Assembly (NCBI GenBank): GCA_949286165.1
Contig: CASDZK010000016.1
Coordinates: 1-64,000 of the forward strand
From: an uncultured Alistipes sp.
Lineage (GTDB): Bacteria > Bacteroidota > Bacteroidia > Bacteroidales > Rikenellaceae
Direction of reading: 5' to 3'
Length of the DNA: 64,000 nt
The translations under genes were made by a program, and so were the position numbers. The notes beneath the pieces were generated by a model that had not been told where the DNA came from, did no database searches, and worked only from the letters and a program-made list of their open reading frames with translations. The stretch's first letter is position 1; each line of letters starts with the position of its first letter. Of this stretch, positions 1-8,817 are shown piece by piece.

Positions 1-560
1 ATGGCGAGGACCTCCTCCGCCCTCCTGAGAACCGCGTTTACCTTCGCCTCCAGTTTCGACTTGTTCTTCTCAACGCTCCCTTTCCACACGAACGTATACC
101 TGTTCGCCACCGATTCTATCTTCGTCCCGTCTATGTACTGTACCTTCAGCGAAACCAGACCCTCCCCGTTCAGCAGCAGCACAACCTGGCGGAACACCTC
201 GTCGAACCGGCCGTCCGACAGCCGCTCACTCCTGAAACGGTTGATTGTCCTGAAGTCCGGCCGGCTCATCCCGGACAGCCACATGTAGTTCACGTTCTCT
301 CTCAGCAGACGCTCCATCCGACGCCCCGAGTATACGTTGCACATATACGAATACACGATTACCTTCAGAAGCATCCGCGGATGGAAACTGCTCGTCCCGC
401 CGCCCCTGTACGTCGACTCTATCCCCGTGATGTCAAGCCTGTCTATTACCGCACTGACCGTCCGGACCGGATGATTTTCCGGTATCAGGTCCCCCAATGT
501 TGGCGGAAAAAGAAGACTGTCGTTCTGATTGTAAGGTTTATATATTATCTTTGCACTCAT
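1..560 (-). CDS. IS1182-type transposase, 5' part (cut by window edge)
   Basis: Reading the minus strand from an ATG at 560 gives an open frame of about 186 codons that runs off the window with no stop. The protein opens with MSAKIIYKPYNQND and continues with LLFPPTLGDLIPENHPVR, then a segment containing YRGGGTSSFHPRMLLKV and YSGRRMERLLRENVNYMW. This is the N-terminal domain typical of IS1182/ISNCY-like DDE transposases (DUF772 region), followed by the start of the catalytic part (VQYIDGTKIES). Only the N-terminal third or so is visible, so the integrity of the element and its far terminal repeat cannot be judged. A terminal inverted repeat is expected within about 100 bases upstream of 560, but the partner end lies outside the window. 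The family call is from recognised motifs; the exact IS name is unknown. Confidence 0.85.
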   Translation of the reverse strand, partial: MSAKIIYKPYNQNDSLLFPPTLGDLIPENHPVRTVSAVIDRLDITGIESTYRGGGTSSFHPRMLLKVIVYSYMCNVYSGRRMERLLRENVNYMWLSGMSRPDFRTINRFRSERLSDGRFDEVFRQVVLLLNGEGLVSLKVQYIDGTKIESVANRYTFVWKGSVEKNKSKLEAKVNAVLRRAEEVLA

Positions 561-616
561 GGTAAATGACTGTTTTTTTTTGCACTATAAATATAACTAT
601 CTTTTACCATAAAAAC

Positions 617-653
617 AACGGTTATCTCGCTTATTTTCAGCAGGATAACCGTT
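617..653. repeat. Inverted repeat upstream of the transposase
   Basis: AACGGTTATC at 617-626 is the exact reverse complement of GATAACCGTT at 644-653, giving a 10-bp stem with a 17-nt loop. It lies 57-93 bases upstream of the transposase start and could be a subterminal insertion-element structure or a transcription insulator. No T-run follows on either side, so a plain intrinsic terminator is unlikely. Confidence 0.5.
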
Positions 654-729
654 CGTTTGTTTATATCCTCCCCACCCCAACCCATTACCCAGACTCGCCG
701 GGACTTTCCTGGCATTATAAAAAAAGAAA

Positions 730-766
730 GGTAACCCTTAAGTCTGTCTTTGACTTTTGGGTCACC
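730..766. repeat. Imperfect hairpin in the IS-glycosidase gap
   Basis: GGTAACCC at 730-737 faces GGGTCACC at 759-766, and inside it AAGTC (740-744) pairs with GACTT (752-756), forming an interrupted stem. It may mark the insertion-element edge or the 3' end of the glycosidase transcript. The function is not determined. Confidence 0.35.
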
Positions 767-820
767 CTCTTTATGTTTTCGATTGGCTTGCTGTTTTTCG
801 TAGGAGAACGGAGTCGAAAA

Positions 821-2842
821 TTACCGGTCGATTTTCAAAAGCGCTACATCCTTTCCCGGAACGTTGATGTGCAGAGTGTCGTTGCCGATTTTTCCTTTCC
901 GGCCGCTCCATAATTCCGTATAGCCGCGTTCTTCCTTTTCGTCGTTTAAATTCAACAGTCGTGCCGGAATAGCGAGGGATTGGGGCCGGTCGGTAAAATT
1001 GAATGCGGCCAGATACATGCATTCGTCCTGTTCCAGCATGAACAAACTTTCGGCGCGTTTCTTTTCCGACGGCTTATATCCGTAAACCGGGCGGAATGAT
1101 TTTCCGATGCGGGCGATATCGGCTACCGCGGCGTTGGTGGCCAGGTTTTGTACACGTTGTTTGGCCGAGGAGGAACCTGCAGCGCTCAAGTCATCCCCCA
1201 GCATGTAAATACCGGTAATTACGCCGGAAGTCAATCGGGCGCGGTTTTCGCCTTCCGTTTCGTTTTTTTGTTGTAGCACCAAATGGTCCGGGTCGTTGTA
1301 ACGATAGGCATTGCCTAACCACCAGCCGTAGGAGAGGCCGTTCAACGTGTATTCCGTATCGCTCATGCCGGCGAAAGCGTCGCAGGCGATCCTGCGGCTA
1401 TGCGCGTAGTTAGAGGGAAATAGGGGCGAAATGGCCATTGTGATATAGAATTGTCCGTTTATGGTTTCGTTCAGATAACGCATTCCTTCGTTGTAGGCCT
1501 GTATTCCGGTCGTTACGTTCGGATCGTAGTGAGAGTCCGCCTCCATGGCACCGTGAGTCAGAAAATCGATTTTGATGTAATCGAACCCTGCTTTCTTGAA
1601 ACGTCCGATATAATGATCGATTCGTCGTTTCGTGGCCGGATGGGTCGGATCGACGGCCCAGGCCCCGTCCAGTTCCTGCTGTTTCCCGTGAGCGTACAAG
1701 TAGATGTCCTTATACCGGTTTTCCGGACTGCCTTCCACTTTCCGGTCCGGGTTTTTGGCCCAATCGACGAAAGGAGCCCAGTAGATGCCCGCTTTTTGCC
1801 CGTTGGCGTGACAATAATCGGCGAATTCCTTCAGTTGGGTGTCTGAAAAATTGTCCCAATACGAATCCAGACCGATATATACCGTTCCGTCGTTTTCGAA
1901 ATGCCGGGGTTGCAGTTCGGTTTTGAAGAAATCCGACACTTCTTTGGCATTGTTCAGGTTGATTTTGGTTTGGATGCTGCCCCAGCTGTTCCATCCGAAT
2001 GGAGTTCCCTGTTCCCATTCGGGAGCCGGCGCGATAAGGCTGTTGGTCCGGGCGAATTCTTCCATGCCGTTACGCCAGTCGTCGAAAAAACCGAGCATGA
2101 TTTTGGGGGATTTGACGCGGAGCCCTTTTACCTCTCCGTGCGGCAAGGTGTCGCGCGTCAGGGCGGAAGATACCCCTCCGAAGATTTCCAGACCGTCCAA
2201 TATCCCGTCTTTTCCGCTTGTGCGTATTCCGGTTTTCCATCGGTCGTGTTCTATGGACCCGATTACGAATCCGGCCCGGCTTTCCGGATGGAAGACGGCG
2301 GTCGTTTCATAGCTGAGTCCTTGTCCGGCAGGCAATACGTCGTATTGCACCCAACAGTCGTTGTCGAACGGGACGAACAGCATTTTGTTCTCTTGGTTTT
2401 GCCATTCGCCTCCCAATACAGTTGCTTTCAAGGGGGACATGTAGTTGGATGCAATTTCCGTGTCGGAGGTCAATTCGGTTTCTATGAACAGGTTGTCGTT
2501 ACCTGCGTATGCGAAAAAACGTTGTGTCAGGTCCGGAATGCCTTTTCGTTTGTGCGTGATTTCGTAAACCGTTCCTTCTCCGAGTTCGTCCGATACGGGA
2601 CGGGACGAAAAGGAGTGTTTTTTATAATCGGAGGAAAAGATCGTATCGCCTTGCCATACGTAGGCGGCTTGCCACTGGTCCAGCAACAGGATTCCGTTAC
2701 GGCTCAACGTCGCCGTTCCCGTTTCCGGTCGGTATGTTATACGGAGGTCGCCGGAGGAAAAAATTTGTTCTTCCGATTGGTGTCCGCAGGAAATCAGGAC
2801 GATAGAAACGAACAGCGTCACGATAATCGAATTTGTTTTCAT
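821..2842 (-). CDS. Clan GH-D (GH27/GH36-like) alpha-galactosidase-type lipoprotein
   Basis: A 673-residue secreted glycosidase, probably releasing terminal alpha-linked galactose (or a related sugar) from glycans at the cell surface or in the periplasm. Residues 1-19 form a lipoprotein signal ending in the lipobox LISC (Cys19). Residues 25-260 look like the N-terminal beta-sandwich. The catalytic (beta/alpha)8 barrel starts at FGWNSWGSI (about 282-290), a hallmark of clan GH-D. The likely nucleophile is Asp426 in DYIKIDFLTHG. A downstream DAFAGMSDTEY stretch is a candidate region for the acid/base, but I could not fix the residue. A C-terminal beta domain follows (LFMLEQDECMYLAAFNF). It is divergent from the DUF6259-type gene, with which it shares a promoter region. 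Exact family (GH27 versus GH36) and substrate are inferred. Confidence 0.8.
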   Translation of the reverse strand: MKTNSIIVTLFVSIVLISCGHQSEEQIFSSGDLRITYRPETGTATLSRNGILLLDQWQAAYVWQGDTIFSSDYKKHSFSSRPVSDELGEGTVYEITHKRKGIPDLTQRFFAYAGNDNLFIETELTSDTEIASNYMSPLKATVLGGEWQNQENKMLFVPFDNDCWVQYDVLPAGQGLSYETTAVFHPESRAGFVIGSIEHDRWKTGIRTSGKDGILDGLEIFGGVSSALTRDTLPHGEVKGLRVKSPKIMLGFFDDWRNGMEEFARTNSLIAPAPEWEQGTPFGWNSWGSIQTKINLNNAKEVSDFFKTELQPRHFENDGTVYIGLDSYWDNFSDTQLKEFADYCHANGQKAGIYWAPFVDWAKNPDRKVEGSPENRYKDIYLYAHGKQQELDGAWAVDPTHPATKRRIDHYIGRFKKAGFDYIKIDFLTHGAMEADSHYDPNVTTGIQAYNEGMRYLNETINGQFYITMAISPLFPSNYAHSRRIACDAFAGMSDTEYTLNGLSYGWWLGNAYRYNDPDHLVLQQKNETEGENRARLTSGVITGIYMLGDDLSAAGSSSAKQRVQNLATNAAVADIARIGKSFRPVYGYKPSEKKRAESLFMLEQDECMYLAAFNFTDRPQSLAIPARLLNLNDEKEERGYTELWSGRKGKIGNDTLHINVPGKDVALLKIDR

Positions 2843-2873
2843 GGCGTTTTTGGTTTGAAAATGATTAAACGTT

Positions 2874-2882
2874 GCAAAGATA
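2874..2882 (-). promoter_or_regulatory. Bacteroidetes -7 element for the alpha-galactosidase-like gene
   Basis: The minus strand reads TATCTTTGC at 2882-2874, a near-perfect Bacteroidetes -7 box (TAnnTTTG), about 32 bases upstream of the ATG at 2842. The -33 element is weak. Confidence 0.6.
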
Positions 2883-2982
2883 AGTTGAATTTACAGGATT
2901 CTCACGACCTGTGTAAATATTTACAATCCGCTTGAAATGTGTTATATCTGCCGGTCTTTTTCGCACGGGTTCGTATTTTTCG

Positions 2983-2990
2983 GATCTTTG
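2983..2990 (+). promoter_or_regulatory. Putative -7 element for the DUF6259-type gene
   Basis: GATCTTTG resembles TAnnTTTG and sits about 20 bases upstream of ATG 3011. Because transcription would start near 2997, the in-frame TTG/ATG codons further upstream (from 2939) are unlikely to be used, which supports the start at 3011. Confidence 0.5.
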
Positions 2991-3010
2991 CGCCTATTAA
3001 AATAAGAAGA

Positions 3011-4969
3011 ATGAAAAAGATGAATCGTTGGCCGATTGTTTGCGTTGTTTTTTTATTATGGGGAACCGCTTGTTGCCGGTCCGTAGAAACCTGTTGTCTC
3101 GAATTACGCAGTTCGGGGAAAGGAATATTGCATTCTTTGAAAGACGTTTATACGGACGGGGAATGGGTAAGTGTCCCGACGTCGTTGTTTCGTTTGGAGC
3201 CGGACGTCGAATCGATAGCGTCGGATTTTTATGTAACGGAAAATGCCGACGGCAGCTTACAGTTGCATCTTGCTTTGAAAAACAAGGGCGACGATTCCGT
3301 CCGTGTGGAGCCCCGTTTCCCGGTATTCGAACATTTCGGATTGGAGGGGGTCGCTCCGGACAGCGTTTTTTTCCTGTTCCCGCGCCAGGGACAGTTGGCG
3401 ACCAATGCCTTGAACGTATCGTATCGCGAGATATACAGCGGCAATTTTCCGTTTCAGTTTATGGATATTTATTTGCAGGGGAAAGGCGGTATTTCCGTGC
3501 AGACCTGCGATTTGGAAAATACGCCTAAAAAATATTACCTCACGCGTCGGAAGGGGCGTTTCGATTTCGGTGTGTTGCACCGGGCGCGCGTGTTGGCCCC
3601 GGGAGAAGAGTGGGTATTGCCTTCGGTAACGGTTCGGGCACACGAAGGGGATTGGCATGCGGCTTTTTACGCCTACCGCGATTGGCTGAAAGCGAATTTG
3701 AAACCGCTTGTCGAACGGAAAGATTGGTTCCGGGACGTATATAATTTCCGCCAGACGTTCCTTTATTTTAACGGAGGGGAACGGGGCGCTTACGATCTGG
3801 CCTCCCGGAAAGTCGATTTGGAAAGCAAGGTAGATGAGTCCGAAAAGGCGTTCGGCGGAGTCGATTATCTGCATCTTTTCGACTGGGGCCAGACGCCGGA
3901 TCAGGGACGGTGCGGAGATTACGAACCTTGGCATTATCTGGATAAATCGGAATTGATCGGACAAATCGGGAAAATAAAAGCCCGCGGCATCCCGGTCGGT
4001 CTTTATCATGAAGGCTATTTGCTCTCTCCGGAGTCGTCCGTTTGCCGCCGATTCGGGGAAAAATGGCAGATGCTGGACGCGGAAGGCAAACGGTACGCCC
4101 GGTTCGGGGACGGATATTATTATCCTTGTCCTTTGTTGGAGGAATGGCAGGAATATTTATCCAATACCGTGAGACGTTCTTCTGAGGAGCTGGGAGCAAA
4201 CGGCGTTTATATCGATCAATTCGGTTTCGGATGGCAATACGGTTGCCATAACCCCGCTCACAGGCACGATGTGTCGCGTTCTTCCGTGGAAAGCGAGTTG
4301 CAGGTTCCGGGGGAAGCGGGATTGATGCGGACGGTCAGAATGAAGATTGCTCCGGAGGTCGTGACTTATACGGAAGAGTGCCCGACGGATGTTTCCACGC
4401 AATATCAGGACGGCAGCTTCACTTATTCCATTTCCGCTTCCCGGGATTCTGCCAAATTCAATCCCGCCGCGGTCAATTTGGCCCGTTTCGCTTTCCCCGA
4501 TTATAAATTGATCGAGATTCTGCATATCGACAGTCCGGTAGGAAACGATATCGACGGTGTCCGCTACGCTTTTTTCAACGGAGAGGGGCTGTGGTTGTCG
4601 GGACCTTTGGATAATCCGGATTGGTTTCCCGAAACGTTGCGGTCGATGATCCGGAAATGTTATGCCCTTTTGCGCGAAAACCGGGAGGCTTTTCGTTCGC
4701 TGGAGCCCCAACCGCTGATTCCGGTGCTGAATCCTTCGGTGTCGGCCAATTATTTTCCCGGGGAAACCCGAAAGGTGTGGACTTTTCTGAATACTTCCTC
4801 CGAACCGCACGCCGGCGATTTGCTGAAAATCCCTTATGTTCCGAACGTGCGGTATTTCGACGCCTGGAACGGAACGGAGGTGTTTCCCCGCCGGGAAGGC
4901 GATTCCGTATATCTCGCCGTGCCTGTCGCTGCCGGGGATGCGGGGTGTCTGGTGGAGATTGGAAATTAA
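3011..4969 (+). CDS. DUF6259-type putative glycoside hydrolase, secreted
   Basis: A 652-residue protein beginning MKKMNRWPIVCVVFLLWG, a signal peptide with nearby cysteines (TACCRS) that may serve as a lipobox. The N-terminal half (to about residue 220) is beta-rich. The second half has barrel-like motifs: YLHLFDWGQTPDQGR, GIPVGLYHEGYLL, NGVYIDQFGFGW and VVTYTEECPTDV. The Asp in YIDQFG and the Glu in TYTEECP lie where retaining TIM-barrel glycosidases keep catalytic acids, but that assignment is inferred. The C-terminus (FDAWNGTEVFPRREGD) looks like the beta domain seen in GH36- and GH31-like enzymes. I recognise it as DUF6259-like, a family without a settled activity to my knowledge. It is divergently paired with the alpha-galactosidase-like gene, suggesting a related substrate. 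The start is chosen from promoter spacing; ATG 3020 is an alternative. Confidence 0.65.
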   Translation: MKKMNRWPIVCVVFLLWGTACCRSVETCCLELRSSGKGILHSLKDVYTDGEWVSVPTSLFRLEPDVESIASDFYVTENADGSLQLHLALKNKGDDSVRVEPRFPVFEHFGLEGVAPDSVFFLFPRQGQLATNALNVSYREIYSGNFPFQFMDIYLQGKGGISVQTCDLENTPKKYYLTRRKGRFDFGVLHRARVLAPGEEWVLPSVTVRAHEGDWHAAFYAYRDWLKANLKPLVERKDWFRDVYNFRQTFLYFNGGERGAYDLASRKVDLESKVDESEKAFGGVDYLHLFDWGQTPDQGRCGDYEPWHYLDKSELIGQIGKIKARGIPVGLYHEGYLLSPESSVCRRFGEKWQMLDAEGKRYARFGDGYYYPCPLLEEWQEYLSNTVRRSSEELGANGVYIDQFGFGWQYGCHNPAHRHDVSRSSVESELQVPGEAGLMRTVRMKIAPEVVTYTEECPTDVSTQYQDGSFTYSISASRDSAKFNPAAVNLARFAFPDYKLIEILHIDSPVGNDIDGVRYAFFNGEGLWLSGPLDNPDWFPETLRSMIRKCYALLRENREAFRSLEPQPLIPVLNPSVSANYFPGETRKVWTFLNTSSEPHAGDLLKIPYVPNVRYFDAWNGTEVFPRREGDSVYLAVPVAAGDAGCLVEIGN

Positions 4970-5086
4970 ATTTTATCGAAATAGAACGAAATCGGATTTC
5001 CCGATATATATTTGCAGTCGAATTTGCGGATTACGGAGCGTAATTAAAATGGCTTGCAGCGGTTTGCGGTAAAAAAAAGTTGATAT

Positions 5087-5119
5087 TTTTTGCAAATTGA
5101 AAATTAATGCATACTTTTG
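5087..5119 (+). promoter_or_regulatory. Promoter of the tRNA-tuf operon
   Basis: TTTTTG at 5087-5092 and TACTTTTG at 5112-5119, separated by 19 bases, match the Bacteroidetes -33/-7 consensus. The start point would fall near 5126, just ahead of tRNA-Thr at 5143. This is the strongest promoter-like sequence in the window, as expected for a tRNA-tuf operon. Confidence 0.8.
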
Positions 5120-5142
5120 CGAACCGAAACGTTTTTAATTAT

Positions 5143-5216
5143 GCCGATGTAGCTCAGTTGGTCAGAGCAGCTGATTTGTAATCAGCAGGTCGTGGGTTCG
5201 ACTCCCTCTATCGGCT
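5143..5216 (+). tRNA. tRNA-Thr (anticodon TGT)
   Basis: A 74-nt cloverleaf. Acceptor GCCGATG (5143-5149) pairs with TATCGGC (5209-5215). The anticodon arm CTGAT/ATCAG carries loop TTGTA, giving anticodon TGT. The T-arm contains GGTTCGACTCC. CCA is not encoded. It is first in the thr-tyr-gly-tuf order, which is the same as in the E. coli tufB operon. Confidence 0.97.
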
Positions 5217-5264
5217 CGGAAAGGGAAAAGAGTCTGTTCCTGGGTTGACAGACGACTCGGAATT

Positions 5265-5347
5265 GGGGAGATACCAAAGTGGCCAACTGGGGCAGACTGT
5301 AAATCTGCTGACTTATGTCTTCGTAGGTTCGAATCCTGCTCTCCCCA
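5265..5347 (+). tRNA. tRNA-Tyr (anticodon GTA)
   Basis: An 83-nt type II tRNA with a long variable arm. Acceptor GGGGAGA (5265-5271) pairs with TCTCCCC (5340-5346). The anticodon stem CAGA/TCTG flanks a loop containing GTA. The T-arm has AGGTTCGAATCCT. CCA is not encoded. Confidence 0.97.
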
Positions 5348-5391
5348 CGATGAAGGTTTGCGGAGAAAATTCCTTGGCGAACGTTTGAATT

Positions 5392-5464
5392 GCGGAAGTA
5401 GCTCAGTCGGTAGAGCATTAGCCTTCCAAGCTAAGGGTCGCGGGTTCGAATCTCGTCTTCCGCT
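5392..5464 (+). tRNA. tRNA-Gly (anticodon TCC)
   Basis: A 73-nt cloverleaf. Acceptor GCGGAAG (5392-5398) pairs with CTTCCGC (5457-5463). The anticodon stem TTAGC/GCTAA flanks loop CTTCCAA, giving TCC. The T-arm contains GGGTTCGAATCTC. It lies 58 bases upstream of tuf. Confidence 0.97.
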
Positions 5465-5522
5465 CTATGGACGGAGTTTTCCGTAGTGGAAATGAAATAT
5501 AAACTCAAATAAAATTAGTAAT

Positions 5523-6710
5523 ATGGCAAAAGAAAAATTTGACCGTTCCAAACCGCACGTAAATATTGGTACGATTGGACACGTAGACCACGGTAAAACT
5601 ACCCTTACCGCTGCAATTACCACTGTTCTTGCAAAAAAAGGTCTTTCAGAACTGCGTAGTTTCGATTCTATCGATAACGCTCCTGAAGAAAAAGAAAGAG
5701 GTATTACCATCAATACTTCTCATGTGGAATATCAGACCGCAACCCGCCACTATGCCCACGTGGACTGCCCGGGCCATGCCGATTATGTGAAGAACATGGT
5801 AACCGGTGCCGCTCAGATGGACGGCGCTATCCTGGTCGTTGCCGCAACCGATGGTCCCATGCCTCAGACTCGCGAACACATTCTGTTGGCCCGTCAGGTA
5901 AACGTGCCGAGAATCGTCGTGTTCCTGAACAAAGTGGACATGGTTGACGATCCCGAAATGTTGGAATTGGTGGAAATGGAAGTTCGCGAATTGTTGAACT
6001 TCTATCAATTCGATGGCGACAATACCCCCGTTATCAAAGGTTCCGCACTGGGAGCATTGAACGGCGAAGCGAAATGGGAAGAATCGATCATGGAATTGAT
6101 GGATGCCGTAGATAGCTATATTCCTATTCCTCCCCGCGACAATGAAAAACCGTTCCTGATGCCGGTGGAAGACGTGTTCTCCATCACGGGCCGCGGTACG
6201 GTGCTGACCGGTCGTATCGAAACGGGGGTAATCAAAGTCGGAGATCCCGTGGAAATCATCGGTTTGGGCGAAAAAGCCAAAACTTCTACCTGTACCGGTG
6301 TGGAAATGTTCCGTAAATTGTTGGATTCCGGCGAAGCCGGCGACAATGTAGGTTTGTTGATGCGCGGTATCGACAAGAAAGAAGTAAAACGCGGTATGGT
6401 TGTGGCAAAACCGGGTTCTATCACTCCGCATACGAAATTCGAAGCGGAAGTGTATATCCTGAAAAAAGAAGAAGGTGGTCGTCACACTCCGTTCAAAAAC
6501 CATTACCGTCCCCAGTTCTATCTGCGTACGCTTGACGTGACCGGAGAAGTTTCTCTGCCCGAAGGCGTTGACGTAGTGATGCCGGGCGATAACGTAACGA
6601 TTACGGTAGAATTGATCTATCCGGTAGCCTTGAACTTGGGTCTGCGTTTCGCTATCCGTGAAGGTGGTAGAACCGTAGGTGCGGGTCAGATTACGAAAAT
6701 TATCGAATAA
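5523..6710 (+). CDS. tuf: Elongation factor Tu
   Basis: A 395-residue GTPase that delivers aminoacyl-tRNA to the ribosome. It begins [18 protein letters not shown]. The P-loop GHVDHGKT (about 19-26), the switch II motif [12 protein letters not shown], and the guanine-specificity motif NKVDMVDD are all present, followed by domain 2 ([12 protein letters not shown]) and domain 3 (GGRHTPF, ending [14 protein letters not shown]). Length matches the family. It is cotranscribed with three upstream tRNAs and lies upstream of tRNA-Trp and secE. Highly biased codon use and a clean reading frame indicate a highly expressed gene. Confidence 0.99.
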   Translation: MAKEKFDRSKPHVNIGTIGHVDHGKTTLTAAITTVLAKKGLSELRSFDSIDNAPEEKERGITINTSHVEYQTATRHYAHVDCPGHADYVKNMVTGAAQMDGAILVVAATDGPMPQTREHILLARQVNVPRIVVFLNKVDMVDDPEMLELVEMEVRELLNFYQFDGDNTPVIKGSALGALNGEAKWEESIMELMDAVDSYIPIPPRDNEKPFLMPVEDVFSITGRGTVLTGRIETGVIKVGDPVEIIGLGEKAKTSTCTGVEMFRKLLDSGEAGDNVGLLMRGIDKKEVKRGMVVAKPGSITPHTKFEAEVYILKKEEGGRHTPFKNHYRPQFYLRTLDVTGEVSLPEGVDVVMPGDNVTITVELIYPVALNLGLRFAIREGGRTVGAGQITKIIE

Positions 6711-6725
6711 TTCTCGATAAAAGTC

Positions 6726-6749
6726 CGGTGCGGCGATTTCGCCGCACCG
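6726..6749 (+). repeat. Hairpin between tuf and tRNA-Trp
   Basis: CGGTGCGGCGA (6726-6736) is the exact complement of TCGCCGCACCG (6739-6749). No T-run follows, and tRNA-Trp starts four bases later. It is therefore more likely an mRNA 3'-end stabiliser, a processing signal or a partial terminator than a full stop. Confidence 0.7.
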
Positions 6750-6753
6750 TCTT

Positions 6754-6826
6754 ACGGGTGTAGCTCAATTGGTAGAGTAGTGGTCTCCAAAACCATTGGT
6801 TGGGCGTTCGAGTCGCTCCACCCGTG
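6754..6826 (+). tRNA. tRNA-Trp (anticodon CCA)
   Basis: A 73-nt cloverleaf. Acceptor ACGGGTG (6754-6760) pairs with CACCCGT (6819-6825). The anticodon stem TGGT/ACCA flanks a loop with CCA. The T-arm is GGGCGTTCGAGTCGCTC. It lies 24 bases upstream of secE, a common bacterial arrangement. Confidence 0.97.
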
Positions 6827-6850
6827 CAATTTACTTTAAGTAAAAAAGAA

Positions 6851-7042
6851 ATGAAGTTTATTCAATACGTGAAAGATTCCTATCAGGAGTTGGTTGAGAA
6901 AGTAACGTGGCCTACCTTTAGCCAGCTGCAAAGCTCTGCAATAGTTGTCATGATAGCTTCCCTATTATTCGCATTGATCATTGTAGCGATGGACCTTACT
7001 TTTGAAAACCTGATGAAGGCTATTTATAGCATTCTTTATTAA
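6851..7042 (+). CDS. secE: Preprotein translocase subunit SecE
   Basis: A 63-residue single-span form of SecE, which clamps the SecY channel. It begins MKFIQYVKDSYQELVEKVTW and has the conserved VTWPTF motif at the membrane interface, followed by one transmembrane helix (AIVVMIASLLFALIIVAMD). An in-frame upstream extension would overlap tRNA-Trp, so the ATG at 6851 is chosen. It is followed 21 bases later by nusG, the standard secE-nusG pair. Confidence 0.96.
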   Translation: MKFIQYVKDSYQELVEKVTWPTFSQLQSSAIVVMIASLLFALIIVAMDLTFENLMKAIYSILY

Positions 7043-7063
7043 ATCATAACCTTTTTTACTCAA

Positions 7064-7621
7064 ATGGGAGAAATGTTGGAAAAACAATGGTATGTTCTTC
7101 GTGCCATCGGCGGGAAAGAGAAAAAAGTGAAGGAGTACATTGAAGCGGAAGTGCGCAATGCCAACCTTCAGGATTATATTTCTCAGGTCCTGATTCCTAC
7201 CGAAAAGGTTTATCAGATCCGTAACGGAAAGAAAATCTCGAAGGAAAAAATCTCCTATCCGGGTTATGTTTTGATAGAAGCGGCTCTTGTTGGCGAAATC
7301 CCGCATATTCTTCGCAATATACCGAACGTCTTGGGCTTTCTCGGTGATCCGAAAGATGTGACGCTGGGGGCGATCCCTCTTCGCCCTGCGGAAGTCAGTC
7401 GGATTTTAGGCCGGGTAGATGAATTGGTGGACAGCGAAGAGATTAACGAGACTCCGTTTCTGGTCGGCGAAATCGTCAAAGTTATCGAAGGCCCGTTCGC
7501 ATCGCTTAACGGTGTGATCGAGGAGGTCGATAACGATCGGAAAAAACTGGTGGTCAGCGTTAAAATATTCGGACGTAAAACTCCTATGGAGTTGAACTTC
7601 TTACAAGTTGAAAAAGAATAA
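7064..7621 (+). CDS. nusG: Transcription termination/antitermination factor NusG
   Basis: A 185-residue protein with the NusG N-terminal domain (KQWYVLRAIGGKEKKV, about residues 6-21, and ISYPGYVLIEA) and a C-terminal KOW domain (VGEIVKVIEGPFASLNGVIEEV). It binds RNA polymerase and links transcription to Rho or to the ribosome. The first ATG (7064) is used; a second in-frame ATG at 7073 is possible. It lies in the secE-nusG-rplKAJL-rpoBC block. Confidence 0.97.
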   Translation: MGEMLEKQWYVLRAIGGKEKKVKEYIEAEVRNANLQDYISQVLIPTEKVYQIRNGKKISKEKISYPGYVLIEAALVGEIPHILRNIPNVLGFLGDPKDVTLGAIPLRPAEVSRILGRVDELVDSEEINETPFLVGEIVKVIEGPFASLNGVIEEVDNDRKKLVVSVKIFGRKTPMELNFLQVEKE

Positions 7622-7636
7622 TTTAATTTAATTATC

Positions 7637-8080
7637 ATGGCAAAAGAGGTTGCTGGGTTAATTAAACTGCAAATCAAAGGAGGAGCGGCCAATCCTTCGC
7701 CTCCCGTAGGACCTGCCTTAGGTTCCAAGGGGGTGAATATTATGGACTTCTGCAAGCAGTTTAATGCTAGAACTCAAGATAAGGCAGGAAAAGTGCTTCC
7801 TGTTATTATTACTGTTTACAGTGATAAGTCTTTCGACTTTATCGTAAAACAGCCCCCTGTTGCCGTACAGATCAAGGAAGCAGCCAAGATTTCTTCCGGT
7901 TCCAAGGAGCCGAACCGTACGAAAGTCGGTTCCCTGACGTGGGACCAGATAAAAGTCATCGCGGAAAGCAAAATGGCCGATATGAACTGCTTTACGATCG
8001 AAGCGGCTATGACTATGGTTGCGGGTACGGCAAGAAGTATGGGCGTTAAAGTTGAAGGGGAATTTCCCAATAATTTGTAA
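7637..8080 (+). CDS. rplK: 50S ribosomal protein L11
   Basis: A 147-residue L11, beginning [16 protein letters not shown] with the N-terminal [23 protein letters not shown] motif region and the RNA-binding C-terminal domain (KAMAD-like [25 protein letters not shown]). It binds the GTPase-associated centre of 23S rRNA. It follows nusG by 15 bases and precedes rplA. Confidence 0.98.
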   Translation: MAKEVAGLIKLQIKGGAANPSPPVGPALGSKGVNIMDFCKQFNARTQDKAGKVLPVIITVYSDKSFDFIVKQPPVAVQIKEAAKISSGSKEPNRTKVGSLTWDQIKVIAESKMADMNCFTIEAAMTMVAGTARSMGVKVEGEFPNNL

Positions 8081-8101
8081 TTTCAATCCGATTACTAAAT
8101 C

Positions 8102-8797
8102 ATGAGTAAGCTGACTAAAAATCAAAAAATAGCCCTTTCGAAGGTCGAACCCGGTAAATTGTACAAAGTTAGCGAAGCGGCTGCTCTGGTAAAGGATATT
8201 ACTTTTACCAAATTCGAAGCGTCCGTCGATGTTGACGTTCGTCTGGGTGTGGATCCTCGTAAAGCTAACCAGATGGTTAGAGGGGTTGTCACTCTCCCTC
8301 ATGGTACAGGTAAACAAACTCGTGTGCTTGTGCTTTGTACTCCCGACAAAGAGGCTGAAGCAACGGCCGCTGGTGCTGATTTTGTGGGTCTGGACGAGTA
8401 TATCGAAAAGATCAAGGGCGGTTGGACGGACGTGGACGTGATTATCACGACTCCTACGGTTATGGCTAAGGTGGGCGCGCTGGGACGTATTTTGGGGCCG
8501 CGCGGCTTGATGCCCAATCCTAAGACCGGAACCGTGACTATGGAAGTGGGAAAAGCCGTTACGGAAGTGAAAGCCGGTAAAATCGACTTCAAAGTCGATA
8601 AGTTCGGTATCGTTCACGCTCGTATCGGCAATGTTTCGTTCACTGCGGAACAGATTGCCGAAAACATGAAGGAATTCATGTCCACTATTCTGAAATTGAA
8701 ACCTGTTACCGCGAAAGGTACTTATGTAAAAAGTATCTTCTTGTCTTCTACGATGAGTCCGGGTATTCAGATCGATCCCAAATCAGTTGAGAATTAA
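8102..8797 (+). CDS. rplA: 50S ribosomal protein L1
   Basis: A 231-residue L1, which builds the mobile L1 stalk and in many bacteria represses its own operon. Recognisable segments are [38 protein letters not shown] and [18 protein letters not shown]. It sits 21 bases downstream of rplK. No obvious L1-binding mimic was identified in the leader. Confidence 0.98.
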   Translation: MSKLTKNQKIALSKVEPGKLYKVSEAAALVKDITFTKFEASVDVDVRLGVDPRKANQMVRGVVTLPHGTGKQTRVLVLCTPDKEAEATAAGADFVGLDEYIEKIKGGWTDVDVIITTPTVMAKVGALGRILGPRGLMPNPKTGTVTMEVGKAVTEVKAGKIDFKVDKFGIVHARIGNVSFTAEQIAENMKEFMSTILKLKPVTAKGTYVKSIFLSSTMSPGIQIDPKSVEN

Positions 8798-8817
8798 TCA
8801 AAAATCACCTGAAAATC

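Larger units (their letters stand above)
561..820. other. Gene-free interval between transposase and alpha-galactosidase-like gene
   Basis: No credible coding region is seen on either strand; short open frames here lack any family signature. The interval holds two inverted repeats (listed separately) and would contain the outer end of the insertion element and the 3' untranslated part of the convergent-side glycosidase gene, which ends at 821. No clear intrinsic terminator for that gene was found. Confidence 0.5.

Noticed and set aside
6726..6749. Full transcription terminator after tuf
   Set aside because: No T-run follows and tRNA-Trp begins four bases later without its own promoter; it is better seen as a processing or stability hairpin.
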